The notes: generated by a model not told the origin, from the letters alone. A stretch of DNA of 64,000 nt from Eikenella glucosivorans (GCF_016025525.2 NZ_JACSGR010000005.1:1-64000); one strand, 5' to 3'. Shown: positions 6,441 to 14,290, numbered from the stretch's first letter. Numbers and translations: made by a program.

Positions 6441-7055
6441 ATGAATAAATCTTGGATAAGCAGCCTGATTGTGCTGCTGGCTTTGGCCGCTTGCGCCCAG
6501 GCGCAGGCGCAGACTCAGGCACAAGCGCGGGCGGCTTCGGCCGAACAGGCGGCTTGGGCGGAGCCGGTACACAAGGAATCCAACCTCTATCGGGTGGACG
6601 ACAAACTCTATCGCGGCGAGCAGCCGGTGGCAGAAGATGCCGCGCGTTTGCAGTCGCTGGGCATCAAAAGCGTGGTCAACCTGCGCTATTTCAACCGCAG
6701 CGAAGACAGCAAAGTGTTGGCCGACCGGGGAATCGAGCTCTTCAACCGCCCGCTGCTCACTTGGCGGATTACCCCGCGCCAAGTGGCCGAAACGCTGTAT
6801 CTGATCGAGCGGCGGCAGGCGGCCGGGCCGGTGTTGGTCCACTGCTACCACGGCGCCGACCGCACCGGCCTGATTGCGGGAATGTACCGCATCATCTATC
6901 AGGGCTGGAGCGTGGAGCGTGCCAAAAACGAAATGCGCCACGGCCCCTACGGCTTCCACAGCATCTGGCGCAATATCGAGGATTTGTTTACCGAAGAGAA
7001 GGTGGGCGAAGTGCGCGCGCATTTGCAGCAGCTGCGTGCACAGGCGGGCAGATGA
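6441..7055 (+). CDS. Lipoprotein dual-specificity/tyrosine phosphatase
   Basis: The 204-residue protein has a signal peptide ending in a lipobox (LAAC, Cys18), followed by a Gln/Ala-rich linker, so it is predicted to be a periplasm-facing lipoprotein. The rest is a cysteine phosphatase domain: SVVNLRYF strand, then the P-loop HCYHGADRTG (Cys135 to Arg141, CX5R), with an upstream candidate general acid region around residues 100-110. The layout resembles small dual-specificity and inositol-phosphate phosphatases of the DSP/Siw14 type. The substrate is unknown. An export signal on a tyrosine phosphatase fold is unusual and raises the question of a periplasmic phospholipid or polyphosphate target. 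It is convergent with the next gene across a DUS hairpin. Confidence 0.8.
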   Translation: MNKSWISSLIVLLALAACAQAQAQTQAQARAASAEQAAWAEPVHKESNLYRVDDKLYRGEQPVAEDAARLQSLGIKSVVNLRYFNRSEDSKVLADRGIELFNRPLLTWRITPRQVAETLYLIERRQAAGPVLVHCYHGADRTGLIAGMYRIIYQGWSVERAKNEMRHGPYGFHSIWRNIEDLFTEEKVGEVRAHLQQLRAQAGR

Positions 7056-7155
7056 AGGCTTGAGGCTACCTGAAAAACCATGTTTCGGTGCCGCCGAAAC
7101 CGAGTTTCTGCGAAACTGAAACGCAAGCTTTGGTGAAGCGAAAGCACAAATAAAG

Positions 7156-7185
7156 AGGCTACCTGAAAATTTTTTCAGGTAGCCT
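7156..7185. terminator. Bidirectional DUS hairpin
   Basis: AGGCTACCTGAAAA (7156-7169) pairs with its inverse (7172-7185), leaving a 2-base loop. It lies between two convergent genes and can serve both. Confidence 0.75.
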
Positions 7186-7198
7186 TTGCCATGCGGCT

Positions 7199-7612
7199 TT
7201 ATGAATGAGGGTTGCCCGGTTTCTTCAGGCGCAATGCTTCGCGCAAGGGGCCGTCGTGCAGCCAAATCATGGCGCACAGGCCGTAGAGGCAGGCGGAGGC
7301 GGGGGCGTTGCCGCTGCGCATCATGGCGAGGGCGGCCGGGTTTTGCCATGACCAATAAAGCCAATAGATGCCGTCCACGGAAAACCACATGCCGAACAGG
7401 GCGAGCGGCAGCCATTTCCATTGGCGGCGCGCCAGGGTGCGGGAGGTGATGGGGGCGAACAGGTAGGTGCTGAAGGCCATCAGGAAGCTGATGGGGATGT
7501 CCCAATCGGGGGCGGGCTGGAGGTAGGAGCCGGCGATTAGGATGGCGATGCCGCAGGCTAAGCTGAAGAGTTTCCAGGGGCGCAGGTAGTCGTGCAGGGA
7601 GATGAGGGGCAT
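7199..7612 (-). CDS. Hypothetical inner-membrane protein, 137 aa
   Basis: Four hydrophobic segments can be seen (about residues 14-32, 40-58, 66-88 and 105-118) separated by short charged loops, which suggests a polytopic inner-membrane protein. I do not recognise the family. A Trp/Tyr-rich stretch (WFSVDGIYWLYWSW) stands in the third segment. It is on the same strand as the TauE/SafE-like gene upstream but 147 bases away, with a composite repeat ending in a DUS between, so it may be separately transcribed. Confidence 0.65.
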   Translation of the reverse strand: MPLISLHDYLRPWKLFSLACGIAILIAGSYLQPAPDWDIPISFLMAFSTYLFAPITSRTLARRQWKWLPLALFGMWFSVDGIYWLYWSWQNPAALAMMRSGNAPASACLYGLCAMIWLHDGPLREALRLKKPGNPHS

Positions 7613-7703
7613 GGCGGGATAGTTTGCTGGTGGGGTTTGGTTTTGAGGAAACGGGGGTGCCGGGGGCGGATTGGCAGGTTAAAGGGCTTGGCATTTTAAA
7701 TGC

Positions 7704-7769
7704 GTTGAAGCTTCGTTTTAGCTTCGCAGAAACTCGTCTTCCTTCGGAAACTTCGTTTTCAGGTAGCCT
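7704..7769 (+). repeat. Composite intergenic repeat ending in a DUS
   Basis: This copy of the window's unexplained repeat family reads AGCTTCGCAGAAACTC, then an imperfect CTTCC/GGAA hairpin, then TTTTCAGGTAGCC. See the separate finding on the family. Confidence 0.6.
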
Positions 7770-8445
7770 GAAGCCAGCCTGAAATTCCGTGCCACAACTG
7801 CCACGCCGCCCACAGGCTGACGGAAAGCCCGGCAAACAGGCGGAACAGGCGGTGTTGCAACAGCGGTTTGATTTGGCTGGCAAACAGTCCCATCGCCAGC
7901 AGGTTGGGCAGTGTGCCCAGGCCGAAGGCGAGCATCATCAGCGCACCGTCTGCCGCGCGGCTGCTGCCCAGGGCATACAGCGAGGCGCTGTACACCATGC
8001 CGCAGGGGAGCCAGCCCCACAACACGCCCACGCCGAAGCAGGCGGGCGTGTTTTTAATCGGCAGCAGGCGGTTGAGCAGCGGGTTGAGCCGCCGCCAGAC
8101 GGGGCGGCCGAGTTTTTCCACCTGCGCGGCGTAGGCGTTGAGCCCGGCCAGATAGAGGCCGATAAGCAACAGCAGCAGGTTGGCGGCAAGGGAGAGGCCG
8201 TGTTGCAGCAGGCGGGTTTGGTCGAGCGAAATGCCGAATTGGCCGAGGCCGCCCAGCAGTAGGCCGATAAGGCTGTAGCTGGTGAGGCGGCCGAGGTTCA
8301 TCAGCACAATCAGTTTCACGCGCCCCACCTGCGGCGGCAGTTGCAGGGCGAAAGCGGTGCTCAGCCCGCCGCACATGCCGGCGCAATGGCCGCCGCCGAG
8401 AAAACCGGTGGCGGCGAGGGAAAGCAGGGTGAGGGTGGAAACCAT
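7759..8445 (-). CDS. TauE/SafE- / UreH-like membrane protein
   Basis: The 228-residue protein has about six membrane helices. It carries the conserved GGGHCAGMCGG motif at about residues 17-27 and a second PCG motif (WGWLPCGMVY) in the middle, typical of the UreH-like/sulfite-exporter subfamily related to the DsbD membrane domain. Such proteins are linked to metal or thiol handling and cytochrome oxidase maturation, but the exact substrate here is unknown. I chose the ATG at 8445 because the frame upstream of it only translates uptake sequences and other non-coding DNA. A paired DUS lies directly upstream. It is single, with no cco genes in view. Confidence 0.8.
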   Translation of the reverse strand: MVSTLTLLSLAATGFLGGGHCAGMCGGLSTAFALQLPPQVGRVKLIVLMNLGRLTSYSLIGLLLGGLGQFGISLDQTRLLQHGLSLAANLLLLLIGLYLAGLNAYAAQVEKLGRPVWRRLNPLLNRLLPIKNTPACFGVGVLWGWLPCGMVYSASLYALGSSRAADGALMMLAFGLGTLPNLLAMGLFASQIKPLLQHRLFRLFAGLSVSLWAAWQLWHGISGWLQAT

Positions 8446-8483
8446 ATTGCTGGCGGCCTTGGGAGGGGTTGAACTGGCGAAAT

Positions 8484-8526
8484 AAAGGCTACCTGAAAAA
8501 GGGTTTGCCGTTTTCAGGTAGCCTTT
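8484..8526. repeat. Inverted DUS pair
   Basis: AAAGGCTACCTGAAAA (8484-8499) pairs with its exact inverse (8511-8526). It lies in the gap between upp and the downstream membrane protein gene and could end the upp transcript. Confidence 0.7.
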
Positions 8527-8563
8527 GTTCACGGCAGGGGGTGGGTTTAAACGGTGGCAACAT

Positions 8564-8622
8564 AGGCTACCTGAAAAATATTTTGGTCGGCCAATACGGG
8601 TTATCCGCTTTTCAGGTAGCCT
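8564..8622 (-). terminator. Inverted DUS pair after upp
   Basis: AGGCTACCTGAAAA (8564-8577) and its inverse (8609-8622) flank a 31-base loop, 23 bases past the upp stop. It is less compact than the pair at 8484-8526. Confidence 0.5.
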
Positions 8623-8644
8623 GCTGGCGCGATGAGCCTGGGGT

Positions 8645-9280
8645 TTAAACCGGCTGCTTGGTGCCGAAAATCTTGTCGCCGGCATCGCCCAGGCCGGGGA
8701 TGATGTAGCCGTTTTCGTTGAGGTGGCTGTCGAGCGCGGCGCTGTAGATTTTCACGTCGGGGTGTTTTTCGTTGACCAGCTTCACGCCTTCGGGCGCGGC
8801 CACGAGCACCAGGGCGGTGATGTTGCGGCAGCCTTTTTTCTTCAGCAAGTCGATGGTGGCTACCATGGAGCCGCCGGTGGCGAGCATGGGGTCGAGGATC
8901 ATGGCGGGGCGTTTGTCCATCTTGCTCACCAGTTTTTCGAAGTAGGAAACGGGCTGCAGGGTTTCTTCGTCGCGCTGGAGGCCGACCACGCTGATTTTGG
9001 CGGTGGGCAAAAGGTCGAGCACGCCGTCGAGCATGCCCAGGCCGGCGCGCAAAATCGGCACCACGGTGATGGTTTTGCCTTTAATCTGCTGGCCTTCGAT
9101 GCGGCCGCACCAGCCTTCGATGGACAAGGGCTCGGTTTCCAAGTGGCGGCTGGCTTCATAGGCCATCAGGCGGGCGAGCTCTTTCACCAGGGTGCGGAAT
9201 TGGTAGGTGTTGCAGCTGGCTTTGCGCATCAGGGTGATTTTGTGTTTGATCAGGGGGTGGTCGATAACGGTGATGTTCAT
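8645..9280 (-). CDS. upp: Uracil phosphoribosyltransferase
   Basis: This pyrimidine-salvage enzyme joins uracil and PRPP to make UMP. The 211-residue length is exactly that of the family. The PRPP loop LDPMLATGGS is at about 129-138, RAGLGM at 78-83 and the uracil-binding C-terminal GYIIPGLGDAGDK is present. It is monocistronic here and followed by two DUS hairpins. Confidence 0.96.
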   Translation of the reverse strand: MNITVIDHPLIKHKITLMRKASCNTYQFRTLVKELARLMAYEASRHLETEPLSIEGWCGRIEGQQIKGKTITVVPILRAGLGMLDGVLDLLPTAKISVVGLQRDEETLQPVSYFEKLVSKMDKRPAMILDPMLATGGSMVATIDLLKKKGCRNITALVLVAAPEGVKLVNEKHPDVKIYSAALDSHLNENGYIIPGLGDAGDKIFGTKQPV

Positions 9281-9562
9281 TTGTGTCTCCTTTGATTGTT
9301 TTGGCGGGGCGTATTGTAGCGCAAGGGCAGGGGCGGAAAAAGCGGCGGCACGGGCAGGGCGGCGGCATCGGGCGGGCGAATTGTTTTCAGGCGCTGTTTT
9401 GCCTACAATCCGCCTGCCGCAGATTAAATGCCGAAACAGCGGTGTTATCTCGCAACGATAAACCTGTGCGGGCGGCGTGCCGATTCCGTATGCAGTTTTG
9501 CCTTTATGATGCGCGCTCGGTTTGGCTCAGGCGCTGCCAAGCGGCTGTGCCCATGCCGAAAC
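9281..9562. other. Intergenic region upstream of tRNA locus
   Basis: No gene is supported in these 282 bases. The leftward half must contain the upp promoter (a TACAAT-like box on the minus strand at 9313-9318). The rightward half contains a stable-RNA-type -10 box at 9505-9516. Confidence 0.45.
9505..9516 (+). promoter_or_regulatory. Stable-RNA-type -10 with GCGCGC discriminator
   Basis: TATGAT (9505-9510) is followed directly by GCGCGC. The same arrangement, TATAAT then GCGCGC, precedes the tRNA-Thr and tRNA-Leu genes elsewhere in the window, so this is probably a stringently controlled tRNA promoter. No good -35 box is seen. Confidence 0.45.
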
Positions 9563-9638
9563 TTTGAATTAGCTCATTCGGTAGAGCATAAGACTGTAAA
9601 TCTTAGTGTAGCGGGTTCGATTCCCGCATTCAAAACCA
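9563..9638 (+). tRNA. tRNA-Tyr (GTA) with short variable loop (class I form)
   Basis: All arms fold: acceptor TTTGAAT/ATTCAAA, D stem GCTC/GAGC, anticodon stem TAAGA/TCTTA with loop CTGTAAA (anticodon GTA at 9596-9598), T arm GCGGG/CCCGC with TTCGATT, discriminator A and encoded CCA. The 15-48 position is T/A, so the Levitt pair is kept. Bacterial tRNA-Tyr normally has a long variable arm (class II), but here the variable loop is only GTGTA, as in archaeal and eukaryotic tRNA-Tyr. The acceptor is also AU-rich. It may be a mobile-element tRNA, a decoy, or a tRNA charged in an unusual way. Confidence 0.75.
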
Positions 9639-9647
9639 ATGGTTTAA

Positions 9648-9697
9648 GAGAGCAATCTCGAGGGGGTTCGAGTCCCCCCTTTGTTATGGGAACAAAG
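9648..9697 (+). pseudogene. tRNA-like 3' half with class II variable arm
   Basis: GAGA-GCAA-TCTC (9648-9659) looks like the long variable arm of a Leu/Ser/Tyr tRNA. It is followed by a perfect T arm GGGGG-TTCGAGT-CCCCC (9662-9678) and a 3' acceptor-like strand CTTTGTT (9679-9685). No D arm or anticodon arm precedes it. The complementary strand AACAAAG lies immediately downstream (9691-9697). It is either a decayed tRNA or a permuted arrangement. Confidence 0.45.
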
Positions 9698-10084
9698 TAG
9701 TATCTGGCAATACCCGGCAGTACCCGCAATTTGCGCCGCCCGCCTTTTGCCTTGCGCCGCGCTGTGCCGTTTGGCAGCAACGCACAGGGCAAACCGGCCT
9801 CTTGGCCGCAGGCACGGCTGAAGCGGCAGCGGGCAAGCCCGTTTCCCCCGCAGAACGGTTTAGGCAGGATGTGAAACCTATGCGGGCGGATGGCTGGGCA
9901 GCAACAATAGCCATCCATCCCAGGCAACCGGCTTGTTCCCCGCCACCCACACGCTGCCTGCTGCCAATCAGGCCGGCACGGCGGCAGCGCAGATTGCCCC
10001 ATTTTTATTTTCAGGTAGCCTCACTATGTTTCTAAAGGCTACCTGAAAACTCAAGCTTGCAAATTTTCAAACACGGAAAACATC
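9698..10084. other. 387-base intergenic region
   Basis: No gene is supported. The only recognisable elements are an inverted DUS pair at about 10011-10049 shortly before the SPFH gene. Longer open frames here have no protein-like features. Confidence 0.5.
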
Positions 10085-11650
10085 ATGTTCTTCAGCAAAC
10101 TCAAGCTCCTTCCCAACGAGCGTGCCATCATTGTGTTCGACGGCAGCCTGCACGGCATCCGCGGCAGCGGCAAGCATACCGTGTGGCACCTTGGCAAAAA
10201 ATGCGAAACGATCGTAAACAAAATGGACAGCCTGGCCGTGCAATGGAACGGAGCGGCGGCCTGCCTGCGCTTCCAACGCGCCAAAGCCGATCAATTCTGG
10301 CAAATCATCGATAGCCCCATCGGCACCGACACATTGGTGTGGCACGACCGCTACCTCACACCGCAAATCATCCCCAGCGGTGAGAGCCGCGCCTTCTGGA
10401 AGCCGGAAAGCGGCGAAATCCACACCTGCCCCTTGCCGCAAGACGCCTTCAGGCTACCTGAAAACGTGGAAGCCGCCCTGTTGCAGCAGCCGAAATTGCA
10501 GGCGCCGCTGAAAAAATACACCGTGAGCGCCGACGAAAAAATGCTGGTGTCGGTGCGCGGCGAGTTGCAGGCCGTGTTCGGCACAGGCGAATATGTGCTG
10601 CACCTATCGGCGGGAAACGACATGAAGGTCTTGTTTGCCAACAGCCGTCAGCCCGTGTTCGACGATGCCGCCGCAGTGCAGGTGTGGGCGAAAAACAATC
10701 CCGCGCTGGTGGCCGAGCATTTCGAATGTGTCGAAGCCGGGGCAGACGAGCTGAAACTGTATTTCGTGGGCGGCAAACTGGCGGGCTACATCGCGCCCGA
10801 CACCTGCGCCTATTTCTGGAAGCAGGCCGCCGCGCCGTATGCCGTCCAAACCGTTGATCTGAAAAACGGCCTGCGGATTGATGCCGACACGCAGGCCAAG
10901 CTCAAAGCCGCTGATTTCTGGCGGAGCAGCCTGGCCGATATCGTGTATTTCTTCCAAGTGCCCGCCCAGCACCAAGGCCTGCTGTATATCAATCAGGAGC
11001 TGCAGCCCGTGCTGCCCGCCGGCGAGTATTACTATTGGTCGGCCAACCGCGAGCTGCACGCCGAAATCATCGACCTGCGCCCGCAAACCTGCGAAATTTC
11101 CGGCCAGGAGCTGCTGAGCGAAGATAAAGTTACCCTGCGCGTGAACGCCGTGTGCAACTACCGCGTTACCGATGCGCCGCTGTGGCTGGCCCAGCACCGC
11201 GAGCCGGAGCAATACCTCTACCGCGAGCTGCAATTCGCCATCCGCGCCGTGGTGGGCGGCAAAACGATGGACCAGCTTTTGGCCGACAAACAGGCCATCG
11301 ACGCCGAGCTTTCCGCCGCCATGCGCGCCAAAAACCTGCGCGGCATCGAAATCAGCGACGCCGGCGTGAAAGACATCATCCTGCCCGGCGAAATCCGCAG
11401 CATCCTCACCCGCGTGGTGGAAGCCGAAAAGTCCGCGCTGGCCAACAACATCCGCCGCCGCGAAGAAACCGCGTCCACCCGCTCGCTGCTCAACACCGCG
11501 CGCGTGATGGAGGAAAACCCGGTGGCCCTGCGCCTGAAAGAGCTGGAAACGCTGGAGAAGGTAACCGAGAAAATCGACAAGATTTCCGTGTATGGCGGCT
11601 TGGACGGCGTGCTCAACGGGCTGATCAACATCAACACGCCGAAGCAGTAG
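10085..11650 (+). CDS. SPFH/band-7 (slipin-like) protein
   Basis: The C-terminal ~230 residues form a band-7/SPFH domain, with VTLRVNAVCNYRV, YRELQFAIRAVVGGKTMDQLL and IVEAEKSAL-type helices, as in stomatin and slipin proteins that build membrane microdomain scaffolds. The N-terminal 280 residues contain two related beta-rich segments (GSGKHTVWHLG and GTGEYVLHLS), suggesting a duplicated N-terminal domain. There is no clear transmembrane helix at the N-terminus, unlike typical stomatins, so membrane attachment would be peripheral. One uptake sequence is read in frame as RLPEN. It is monogenic, flanked by DUS pairs. The precise client is unknown. Confidence 0.78.
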   Translation: MFFSKLKLLPNERAIIVFDGSLHGIRGSGKHTVWHLGKKCETIVNKMDSLAVQWNGAAACLRFQRAKADQFWQIIDSPIGTDTLVWHDRYLTPQIIPSGESRAFWKPESGEIHTCPLPQDAFRLPENVEAALLQQPKLQAPLKKYTVSADEKMLVSVRGELQAVFGTGEYVLHLSAGNDMKVLFANSRQPVFDDAAAVQVWAKNNPALVAEHFECVEAGADELKLYFVGGKLAGYIAPDTCAYFWKQAAAPYAVQTVDLKNGLRIDADTQAKLKAADFWRSSLADIVYFFQVPAQHQGLLYINQELQPVLPAGEYYYWSANRELHAEIIDLRPQTCEISGQELLSEDKVTLRVNAVCNYRVTDAPLWLAQHREPEQYLYRELQFAIRAVVGGKTMDQLLADKQAIDAELSAAMRAKNLRGIEISDAGVKDIILPGEIRSILTRVVEAEKSALANNIRRREETASTRSLLNTARVMEENPVALRLKELETLEKVTEKIDKISVYGGLDGVLNGLININTPKQ

Positions 11651-11653
11651 GCG

Positions 11654-11700
11654 AAAATTTCAGGTAGCCCCTGCGCGGATAGGGGCTACCTGAAAATTTT
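11654..11700 (+). terminator. DUS hairpin after SPFH gene
   Basis: AAAATTTCAGGTAGCCCCT and AGGGGCTACCTGAAAATTTT are inverted copies apart from one extra A, starting 3 bases after the SPFH stop codon. Confidence 0.75.
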
Positions 11701-11811
11701 GGCTTTGCCGAAACCACACTGTGCCGCCTTTTTTGTTTTAACTTCGTTGAAACTGCGTTTTAGCTTCGCAAGGCATCGCTTTCAGCTGGCCTCACCGCCG
11801 CAGATTTCCCC

Positions 11812-11817
11812 TATAAT
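11812..11817 (+). promoter_or_regulatory. -10 box of DUF2788 gene
   Basis: A perfect TATAAT lies 33 bases before the ATG at 11851. No good -35 box is present at the usual distance. Confidence 0.4.
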
Positions 11818-11850
11818 ACCGTTTCCCACACCATTGCAAAGGAATACATC

Positions 11851-12051
11851 ATGACCGAAGCCGAATTCTCCGCCTGGAGCATGAAAATCGGCCTCAGTGT
11901 GCTGGTTTTGTTTATCGGTTTTATCATTTGGGATTTGGGCAAGAAATCCGGCGCCAGCAAGTTCGGCATGGCCGTGCTGTTTTTTGTGCTCGGGCTGGGC
12001 GTGATGGGCTTCCTGCTGAAAGAAGTGCTGGTGAATTTGGTGTTGAACTGA
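11851..12051 (+). CDS. DUF2788 small membrane protein
   Basis: The 66-residue protein has two membrane helices (about 12-29 and 38-58) with the connecting loop DLGKKSGASKFG. It matches the DUF2788 family, short inner-membrane proteins of beta- and gammaproteobacteria with no known role. AAAGGAATA precedes the ATG. It appears to be a single-gene unit. Confidence 0.8.
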   Translation: MTEAEFSAWSMKIGLSVLVLFIGFIIWDLGKKSGASKFGMAVLFFVLGLGVMGFLLKEVLVNLVLN

Positions 12052-12089
12052 GACGGCTTCGGGCTGGCTGAAGGTGAGCGTTCCGTAAG

Positions 12090-12175
12090 GAGCGGAGCTT
12101 CTGCGAAGCGGAAACGAGGTTTCGATGCAGTTGCAGCCGTGTTTCTGCAAAGCTGAAATTTTCAGGTAGCCTTTA
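12090..12175 (-). repeat. Composite intergenic repeat (minus orientation)
   Basis: Contains GAGCTTCTGCGAAGC, a second GTTTCTGCAAAGCTGAAA block and a terminal TTTTCAGGTAGCC. It is another member of the repeat family described in the findings. Confidence 0.55.
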
Positions 12176-12291
12176 GCGTGCGGCCGATTGCCGGAAACTA
12201 TAAGCACTATTGCCGCGCCGCCCTTGTTATTTTGCCGCAAAACCCTTATCTTGCCGGGCATCAGCCAATCCCTATCTGAAAAGGACAAAAC

Positions 12292-12618
12292 ATGAGCAAT
12301 CTGATTACCCATTCCTCCGACGCCGCCTTCGAACAAGACGTGCTGAAATCCGACCTGCCCGTATTGCTGGATTTCTGGGCACCCTGGTGCGGCCCCTGCA
12401 AAATGATTGCCCCGATCTTGGACGACATCGCCGAAGAGTTGCAAGGCAAGTTGAAAGTGGTGAAAATCAACATCGACGACAACGAGCAAACCCCCGCCCA
12501 ATTCGGCGTGCGCGGCATCCCCACGCTGATGGTGTTCAACAACGGCCAGCGCGTGGCCACCAAGGTGGGCGCCCTGAGCAAAGGCCAGCTCGTCGATTTC
12601 CTCAATGCTTCCCTGTAA
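12292..12618 (+). CDS. trxA: Thioredoxin 1
   Basis: This 108-residue thioredoxin reduces protein disulfides in the cytoplasm using electrons from thioredoxin reductase. The active site WCGPC is at residues 32-36, and the cis-proline region GIPTLMVF is conserved. Length and all fold landmarks are canonical. It lies directly upstream of rho, a common neighbour arrangement, but a GC-rich terminator at 12632-12663 and a strong promoter follow, so rho is transcribed separately. Confidence 0.97.
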   Translation: MSNLITHSSDAAFEQDVLKSDLPVLLDFWAPWCGPCKMIAPILDDIAEELQGKLKVVKINIDDNEQTPAQFGVRGIPTLMVFNNGQRVATKVGALSKGQLVDFLNASL

Positions 12619-12631
12619 AGCAAAATCCCGC

Positions 12632-12663
12632 GCCACCGCCGCTTTGCCGGCGGTGGCCTTTCT
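12632..12663 (+). terminator. Intrinsic terminator of trxA
   Basis: GCCACCGCCG (12632-12641) pairs with CGGCGGTGGC (12648-12657) around CTTTGC, followed by CTTTCTT. It starts 14 bases after the trxA stop and is not DUS-based. Confidence 0.85.
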
Positions 12664-12691
12664 TGACAATCCCCGGGCAAAATCCTAGAAT
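12663..12691 (+). promoter_or_regulatory. Sigma-70 promoter of rho
   Basis: TTGACA (12663-12668), a 17-base spacer, then TAGAAT (12686-12691). This near-consensus promoter begins right where the trxA terminator ends and leaves an rho leader of about 185 bases. Confidence 0.75.
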
Positions 12692-12882
12692 GCCGCCCGT
12701 TTTATCGCCCGGCCTTTCCGGCTTGCGGCAAGCAGTTAATTTTCTCAGGCGCGCGCCGCCGCAAAATTCTTAAAGTTTCCATCCCGCTTCCATTTCTGCA
12801 CACATCTTTCACCTCCCCCGCAATCTGAACCGCCGTTCATATCGCCCCCCATTCCATATTTTTTATTCGACAACACAACCCT

Positions 12883-14142
12883 ATGCACGTTTCCGAACTA
12901 CAAACCCAGCATATTTCCAAACTGCTGGAAATGGCCGAGCAACACGGAATTGAAAACGCCAACCGCCTGCGCAAACAAGATTTGGTTTTCGCCATCGTCC
13001 GCCACATGATGAAGCAGGGCGAAAGCTTCACCTGCTCCGGCACGCTCGAAATCCTGCCCGACGGCTTCGGCTTCCTGCGCAGCACCGACACTTCCTATCT
13101 GGCCAGCCCCGACGACATTTATGTGTCGCCCAACCAGATCCGCCGCTTCAACCTGCACACCGGCGACACCATCGAAGGCAGCGTGCGCGTGCCCAAAGAC
13201 AACGAACGCTATTTCGCCCTGGTGCGCCTTGACACCATCAACGGCGACGACCCGGAAGTGTGCAAACACAAGATTCTGTTTGAAAACCTCACCCCGCTGT
13301 TTCCCACCCGCCCGCTCAAGCTGGAGCGCGATATCAAAGCCGAGGAAAACATCACCGCCCGCGCCATCGATTTGGTTTCCCCCATTGGCATGGGGCAGCG
13401 CGCCCTCTTGGTGGCACCGCCGAAAACCGGTAAAACCGTGATGCTGCAAAACATTGCCCACGCCATCACCGCCAACTATCCCGACGTGGTGCTGATTGTG
13501 CTGCTGATTGACGAGCGCCCGGAAGAGGTAACCGAGATGACCCGTTCCGTGCGCGGTGAAGTGGTGGCTTCCACCTTCGACGAGCCGGCCGCACGCCATG
13601 TGCAGGTGGCCGAGATGGTGATTGAAAAAGCCAAGCGTATGGTGGAACACAAAAAAGATGTGGTGATCCTGCTCGATTCCATCACCCGCCTCGCCCGCGC
13701 CTACAACGCCGTCGCCCCCACTTCCGGCAAAATCCTCACCGGCGGCATGGACGCCAACGCGCTGCACCGCCCCAAACGCTTCTTCGGCGCCGCCCGCAAT
13801 ATCGAAGAAGGCGGCTCGCTCACCATCATCGCCACCGCGTTGGTGGAAACCGGCAGCCGCATGGACGACGTGATTTTCGAAGAGTTCAAAGGCACCGGCA
13901 ACATGGAGCTGCACCTCGACCGCCGCATGGCCGAGAAACGCGTGTTCCCCGCCATCAACATCAATAAATCCGGCACCCGCCGCGAAGAGTTGCTCGTGTC
14001 CAACGACCAGCTCCAGCGCATGTGGTTGTTGCGCAAATTCCTGCATCCGATGGACGATTTGGAAGCCACCGAGTTTCTGGTGGGCAAGCTTAAAGACAGC
14101 AAAACCAACGACGAATTTTTCGAGCTGATGCGTGGCAAATAA
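12883..14142 (+). CDS. rho: Transcription termination factor Rho
   Basis: The hexameric RNA helicase ends many transcripts and limits antisense RNA. The 419-residue protein has the N-terminal helical and cold-shock RNA-binding domain (DGFGFLRS at about 60-67), Walker A APPKTGKT (178-185), Walker B VVILLDSITRLARAYN and the Q/R loops. Length is as in E. coli. The long leader after the promoter is in keeping with Rho autoregulation known in other bacteria, but no specific element was proved. An inverted DUS pair follows the stop. Confidence 0.97.
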   Translation: MHVSELQTQHISKLLEMAEQHGIENANRLRKQDLVFAIVRHMMKQGESFTCSGTLEILPDGFGFLRSTDTSYLASPDDIYVSPNQIRRFNLHTGDTIEGSVRVPKDNERYFALVRLDTINGDDPEVCKHKILFENLTPLFPTRPLKLERDIKAEENITARAIDLVSPIGMGQRALLVAPPKTGKTVMLQNIAHAITANYPDVVLIVLLIDERPEEVTEMTRSVRGEVVASTFDEPAARHVQVAEMVIEKAKRMVEHKKDVVILLDSITRLARAYNAVAPTSGKILTGGMDANALHRPKRFFGAARNIEEGGSLTIIATALVETGSRMDDVIFEEFKGTGNMELHLDRRMAEKRVFPAININKSGTRREELLVSNDQLQRMWLLRKFLHPMDDLEATEFLVGKLKDSKTNDEFFELMRGK

Positions 14143-14155
14143 GCCCAGTATTATA

Positions 14156-14189
14156 TTTTCAGGTAGCCCCAACAAAGGCTACCTGAAAA
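14156..14189 (+). terminator. DUS hairpin after rho
   Basis: TTTTCAGGTAGCC (14156-14168) pairs with GGCTACCTGAAAA (14177-14189), 13 bases after the rho stop codon. Confidence 0.7.
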
Positions 14190-14290
14190 CTAATCAGCCC
14201 CGCTGCACACTCAAACCGATACGGGAAACAAGCCAAGCCAATCATTTAAACCCCAGCCTACAGCCGCCAAAAGGCTACCTGAAAAGCAAA

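Noticed and set aside
6309..7883. Long minus-strand open frame (over 500 codons) opposite the phosphatase gene
   Set aside because: It is antisense to a gene with clear motifs, Arg/Pro/His-rich, and translates uptake sequences as FSGSL/GYLK. It looks like a GC-skew shadow.
9574..10002. Minus-strand frame ending GIEPATLRFTVLCSTE
   Set aside because: Its end is antisense to the tRNA-Tyr gene; such peptides are common artefacts of tRNA loci.
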